The notes below the pieces were generated by a model. It worked only from the letters and a program-made list of their open reading frames with translations. It was not told the origin of the DNA and did not search any database. A DNA stretch of 64,000 nucleotides from Anaerolineaceae bacterium (lineage in GTDB: Bacteria; Chloroflexota; Anaerolineae; Aggregatilineales; Phototrophicaceae). The DNA lies in contig JACKCF010000005.1 in assembly GCA_020634165.1 (NCBI GenBank), positions 130,907 through 194,906 of the forward strand, written 5' to 3'. Numbering within the stretch: the first letter of the stretch is position 1; the number at the start of each line of letters is the position of its first letter. Shown in pieces: positions 60,400 through 64,000 of the stretch. A program made the translations under genes and the position numbers.

Positions 60400-61305
60400 A
60401 TGAGTCGCTACGTTATCGAAACCCATGAGCTTGGCAAACAATATCGCATTGGTAGTTTGCTCAGGCCAAAGAAGACCAAAGAATATCTGTCGGACCTGAT
60501 TTTTGAGCCATTCCGACGGATGCGTTCTACCCTGGTAGGGGGTGTGCCGACCAATGCAGAAGAGATTTTCTGGGCCTTAAGAGACGTATCGTTCCATGTC
60601 GAACGAGGTGAGGCATTTGGCATTATCGGCGTCAATGGCAGTGGCAAGAGTACGCTGCTCAAGATTTTGGCAAATATTGTCCAGCCAACAGAAGGCTACA
60701 GCATTACACGTGGCCGAATCGGCACCATGCTTGAAGTAGGTGCAGCCATCAACCCGGAAATGACCGGACGCGAGAATATCTATCTCTCTGGTGTGATCCT
60801 GGGGATGAAAACCCAGGACCTTGATAAGCGCTTTGATGAAATCGTTGATTTCGCAGGGATTGAATCTTTTTTGGAAACGCCACTCAAACGCTATTCAAGT
60901 GGTATGCGCCTGCGCCTTGCCTTTTCTGTTGCCTCACATGTTGAACCTGAAATCATGATTATTGACGAGGTTCTGGCCGTCGGTGATCTCGGTTTTCGGG
61001 AAAAATCGCTGAATAAGATCCGTACTTTGAGCGCGCAAGGCACTACCATTTTGCTGGTCAGTCACATTCCTTTCTTCGTGACGCAATTGTGCGATAAGGT
61101 CATGTGGCTGCACGATGGCAAAATCCGAGAAATGGGGGAGACGGACGCTGTTTCTCGCAATTACCAGGAGTTCCTGCGCGAGCGCGATGGTATTAAGAAA
61201 TCCCTTTTCTTTAAAGAGGAAGAGGATGCCTATCGTGAGTTGGACGGTAACGCATCGCCGAAGAAGACCCCTGCAATAAAGGATACGTCGCCTACATCGA
61301 CATGA
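60400..61305 (+). CDS. ABC transporter ATPase for polysaccharide export (Wzt-like)
   Basis: The product has 301 residues. Walker A GVNGSGKST (77-85), signature KRYSSGMRLRLAFSVA, Walker B IMIIDEVLAVGD, His switch LLVSHIPF (SH). The GxAxEMTGRENIYLSG segment (here NPEMTGRENIYLSG) is typical of the TagH/Wzt group. No C-terminal carbohydrate-binding domain is present, only a short acidic tail. Confidence 0.9.
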   Translation: MSRYVIETHELGKQYRIGSLLRPKKTKEYLSDLIFEPFRRMRSTLVGGVPTNAEEIFWALRDVSFHVERGEAFGIIGVNGSGKSTLLKILANIVQPTEGYSITRGRIGTMLEVGAAINPEMTGRENIYLSGVILGMKTQDLDKRFDEIVDFAGIESFLETPLKRYSSGMRLRLAFSVASHVEPEIMIIDEVLAVGDLGFREKSLNKIRTLSAQGTTILLVSHIPFFVTQLCDKVMWLHDGKIREMGETDAVSRNYQEFLRERDGIKKSLFFKEEEDAYRELDGNASPKKTPAIKDTSPTST

Positions 61306-61324
61306 GTGAACGCTCCAACTGAAG

Positions 61325-62353
61325 ATGAGTGAATATATCAGGGAACAGATGGGACCATTAGAAGCCATCGCATATTCGGAAGATAGCCAGCGAATAGATG
61401 GCGAGTTGAATCTTAACCTGGCGAAGGACAGAAGAAACCGTAGTGTCATGTTGAGTAAACCGACCATTTCTGTTGTGCTGCCGATATACAATGGGGCACG
61501 CTATTTGCGGGAATCTGTACAGTCGATTCTGAATCAGACGTTCCCAGACTGGGAACTGATTTTGGTCGATGATGGATCGACAGATGAAAGCCCACAGCTC
61601 ATTGATGAATTTTGTGAACTGGACGAGCGGATTATTTCTATCCGCAATGAGACAAATCTAAATCTGCCCGCCAGCCTCAATCGCGGCTTTGACATCGCGC
61701 GTGGCCAGTATTTCACCTGGACGTCGCATGATAACCAATATCGCCCGCATGCCTTTAGGACCATGCACCAGTATCTGGTCGATAACCCCGATGTCGACCT
61801 GGTGTATGCCGATTATGCGCACCTGAATGAAGCCGGTGATGTGACGGGTTATACGCGCGTGCCGATCCCTGAGCGCCTGGTGATGAAGTCCTCAGTGGGT
61901 GCCTGTTTCTTGTATAAGCGCAAAATCCACGAGGAAATAGGCGGCTACGATACGACCAAAGTGCTGGTCGAGGATTATGATTTTTGGCTGCGCGCCTCGA
62001 TGAAATTCAAGTTGCAGCCCCTGAGCGAAGACCTGTATCTGTATCGCTTCCATGCCAGTTCATTGACGACCACAAGGCGCAAGGCAATCATGGAAAAGCG
62101 CGCCGAACTTTTGCATGAGCTTTTGCCGAAATTGCCCTGGGCAACCCCCCGTGACCGAGCATTGGGCTATTTGCATCTGGCGGATGTTGCCAGCGCGTTT
62201 GATGCGCCAGCCAGCCCGTTTTATTATGCGTTGCAAGCCTTCAAAGCCAACCCGATCACGGTGATACGGCATGTGGTGCGCGTCTCGATTGCGGACCCCA
62301 TGCGGCGGCGACAGGCAGGGGTCGAAAAGTCGCGCCCCAAACATGAGCAGTAA
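61325..62353 (+). CDS. GT2-family glycosyltransferase
   Basis: The product has 342 residues; an ATG at 61448 would remove 41 residues but has no Shine-Dalgarno. GT-A fold: TISVVLPIYNGARYLRESVQ, SILNQTFPDWELILVDDGST, PASLNRGFDIARGQYFTWTS with HDN as the DxD-like site, and VLVEDYDFWLRAS. It transfers a sugar to a surface glycan. It lies 19 bp after the ATPase gene, same operon. Confidence 0.88.
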   Translation: MSEYIREQMGPLEAIAYSEDSQRIDGELNLNLAKDRRNRSVMLSKPTISVVLPIYNGARYLRESVQSILNQTFPDWELILVDDGSTDESPQLIDEFCELDERIISIRNETNLNLPASLNRGFDIARGQYFTWTSHDNQYRPHAFRTMHQYLVDNPDVDLVYADYAHLNEAGDVTGYTRVPIPERLVMKSSVGACFLYKRKIHEEIGGYDTTKVLVEDYDFWLRASMKFKLQPLSEDLYLYRFHASSLTTTRRKAIMEKRAELLHELLPKLPWATPRDRALGYLHLADVASAFDAPASPFYYALQAFKANPITVIRHVVRVSIADPMRRRQAGVEKSRPKHEQ

Positions 62354-62385
62354 GTTGATTTGCGGATGATGACAGCAGGAGCACC

Positions 62386-63510
62386 ATGCTGAAGGTACTC
62401 GCCGCATACGGAACGCGACCGGAGTCCGTCAAGATGGCTCCGGTGATACGCGCTTTACAGGCCCGTTCCGAGGCGGTCGATCTGACCATCTGCAATACAG
62501 GCCAGCATCGGGATATGGTGGCCCACGTTGAAAAGCTCTTTGGCATTGAGCCGGACATTCGCCTGGATGTGATGCAGCCCAATCAATCGCTGGCGGGCCT
62601 GACCAGTGCACTTTTGACCGCGCTGGATCGCGTCATGATTGACTATCAGCCGGATTGGGTGCTGGCCCAGGGCGATACGACAACGGTGTTGGTGTCGGGA
62701 TTGGTCGCTTACTATCATCAGGCCAGATTTGCTCATGTGGAAGCTGGACTGCGTACAGGCGACAAGTTCCGGCCTTTCCCGGAAGAGGGCAACCGCCGTG
62801 CTGTCGATCCGATCAGCGATGCCTGCTTTGCCCCGACGCTCCACAGCAAAACAGTCCTGCTCGCGGAAAATATTCCCTCAGAGAATGTGATCGTCACTGG
62901 AAATACGGTCATTGATGCATTGCAGTACGTGGCCGCGCTGCCTTATGAGTGGTCCGCTGGCCCCCTGACTGATGTCCCGCAAACAGGGCGGTTGGTGCTG
63001 ATTACGGCCCATCGTCGCGAGAGCTTCGGCGAGACATTCCAGCAGATGTGCCATGCCATTGTGGAGCTGGCGCAGCGATTCCCAGAAACGACTTTCGTCT
63101 ATCCGGTACACCTCAATCCCAATGTACAGAAGCCCGTGCATGCTATCCTCAGCGGCTATGACAATATATGGCTGCTGCCACCAGTGGACTATCAGTCGAT
63201 GGTGCAGTTGCAGCGCCGTGCCACCCTCATCCTGACAGATTCCGGCGGCATTCAGGAGGAAGCGCCTACGTTTGGCGTTCCGGTGCTGGTCATGCGCGAT
63301 GCCACCGAACGCAGTGAAGGCATCGCGGCGGGGGTAGCGAAGCTGGTGGGCACGCAGCGCGAACGCATCGTCTCTCAGGCCTCTGCTTTACTCAGTGACC
63401 CCGATTCGTTGGCCTCTATGCAGAAACATGCCAATCCCTATGGCGATGGCCATGCCTCTGAGCGCATCGTTGCCCATCTGCTGGGGGAACCTTTTGAGCC
63501 ACTTGCCTAA
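62386..63510 (+). CDS. wecB: UDP-N-acetylglucosamine 2-epimerase
   Basis: The product has 374 residues with the Shine-Dalgarno AGGAG. Signature: YGTRPESVKMAPVIRAL, CNTGQHRDMV, VLAQGDTTTVL, HVEAGLRTGD, RRAVDPISDACFAPT, ITAHRRESFG, HLNPNV, LTDSGGIQEEAPTFGVPVLV and MRDATERSEG. It interconverts UDP-GlcNAc and UDP-ManNAc for surface polymers. Last gene of the export/sugar operon. Confidence 0.92.
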   Translation: MLKVLAAYGTRPESVKMAPVIRALQARSEAVDLTICNTGQHRDMVAHVEKLFGIEPDIRLDVMQPNQSLAGLTSALLTALDRVMIDYQPDWVLAQGDTTTVLVSGLVAYYHQARFAHVEAGLRTGDKFRPFPEEGNRRAVDPISDACFAPTLHSKTVLLAENIPSENVIVTGNTVIDALQYVAALPYEWSAGPLTDVPQTGRLVLITAHRRESFGETFQQMCHAIVELAQRFPETTFVYPVHLNPNVQKPVHAILSGYDNIWLLPPVDYQSMVQLQRRATLILTDSGGIQEEAPTFGVPVLVMRDATERSEGIAAGVAKLVGTQRERIVSQASALLSDPDSLASMQKHANPYGDGHASERIVAHLLGEPFEPLA

Positions 63511-63674
63511 AGACGGTGTTTAGAGAGCGTATCTGGCCTTTGCATACAGGAAAATACCTAATTTTCTCGCATTGGAATAATCTGCAATGTAAAAAGCGCC
63601 ATTCTCGCCTAGACTGGATTTGTACAGGCAAGCTGAGGGGAGCCTTTTAGGTTAAACGTTCTGGTGTAATTATC

Positions 63675-64000
63675 ATGAATCGAAGAAAAATCATAGACAA
63701 TCCAGACGCCGAGAAAATTTTTCACCTTTATTACGATCTGATTGAGCGGCTCTTCAACAAAGCCAAAAAAGGTGAACTTGACTATCAAAGCGACATGCGC
63801 AAGTTAGATCAATATCTGGCGCGTGCAGAGCGTGCTGGTATTGGTGATGAAATGCACGGCCTCATCCTAAACCATAAGGGCCTCATCTGCTCAATGTCTG
63901 GCAGAACAAAAGAGGGCAATGCATTTTACCAGCAAGGACATGACTGGTTTCGTCAGTTGGATGATATTCATGGTGTTATGATGGTGACGACCAACTATGC
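63675..64000 (+). CDS. Partial helical protein, runs off the right edge
   Basis: The frame from the ATG at 63675 is open to the end of the window (108 codons). It begins MNRRKIIDNPDAEKIFHLYY and contains KAKKGELDYQSDMRKLDQYL and KEGNAFYQQGHDWFRQLDDI. Helical repeats of this kind suggest a TPR-like region of a regulator or signalling protein, but too little is visible to name it. Confidence 0.5.
   Translation, partial: MNRRKIIDNPDAEKIFHLYYDLIERLFNKAKKGELDYQSDMRKLDQYLARAERAGIGDEMHGLILNHKGLICSMSGRTKEGNAFYQQGHDWFRQLDDIHGVMMVTTNY

Noticed and set aside
1..64000. tRNA, rRNA and tmRNA genes
   Set aside because: No conserved TpsiC-arm or rRNA stretches were noticed on reading both strands; a covariance-model scan would be needed for certainty.

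Overview
The window looks like a chromosomal stretch of a Chloroflexota bacterium, most likely of the Anaerolineae type. That assignment is an inference. It rests on moderate GC content, Flp/type IVb pilins, a very large Ser/Thr kinase-NTPase-WD40 protein, a deazaflavin (F420)-type oxidoreductase, menaquinone synthesis, DUF4012/DUF1800 proteins and a high density of palindromic repeats. No rRNA, tRNA or CRISPR array was seen. Both ends are cut inside genes: a DUF1800 protein at the left and an unrecognised helical protein at the right.

Layout. 1-3.3 kb: DUF1800 N-terminus, a pilin fused to an extracellular beta domain, a bacterial protein with a PHAX-type RNA-binding domain, and MenA. 3.4-8.9 kb: a replication/partition module on the minus strand (winged helix, ParA, ParB-like, prim-pol primase) plus a second winged-helix gene on the plus strand. 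This module also holds a probable 90-nt antisense RNA with its own promoter and terminator, a hairpin that hides the primase Shine-Dalgarno, and two identical near-palindromic parS-like sites. It looks like the maintenance core of an integrated plasmid-like replicon. 9-19.3 kb: a beta-CASP nuclease, a TetR/F420-type oxidoreductase pair sharing an operator, a phosphotriesterase-like hydrolase, two membrane pentapeptide-repeat proteins with the same C-terminal tail, a flippase-like membrane protein and a DinB protein. 19.4-24 kb: a 1524-residue kinase-NTPase-WD40 protein.

24.2-27 kb is an AT-richer island. It holds a GNAT remnant, an orphan Rhs C-terminal toxin module, a small two-TM gene (probable immunity gene) broken by a homopolymer frameshift and by an IS5-family element with a CTAG target duplication, and an unknown 119-residue gene. 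27.2-37.2 kb: an ECF sigma/anti-sigma pair, a beta-propeller glycosidase-like protein, a 1067-residue protein of uncertain family, an Rrf2-type regulator with its target gene, a GNAT enzyme, and a class-IV aminotransferase next to a sulfotransferase-like gene. 37-43.2 kb: hypothetical genes, a TetR regulator with a duplicated and truncated 5' end, and trehalose synthesis (otsB and otsA, convergent with overlapping 3' ends). 43.3-48 kb: hydrolases, a DUF559 nuclease lying inside a cluster of repeats, a DUF362 protein, a cyclase and a classical Flp pilin. 48-63.5 kb: a cell-surface and polysaccharide region with an LPXTG-like surface protein, a CapD-type epimerase, an acyltransferase, DUF4012, a two-component pair, a Wzm/Wzt-type ABC exporter, a GT2 glycosyltransferase and a UDP-GlcNAc 2-epimerase.

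The most striking feature is a dispersed repeat of about 110 bp, seen in about twelve full or partial copies. Each full copy has two stem-loops whose loops are exact reverse complements of each other, and the loop pair changes in concert between subfamilies. That is direct covariation evidence for loop-loop pairing. The replication module with its putative countertranscript RNA and parS-like sites is the second main candidate for an undescribed system.
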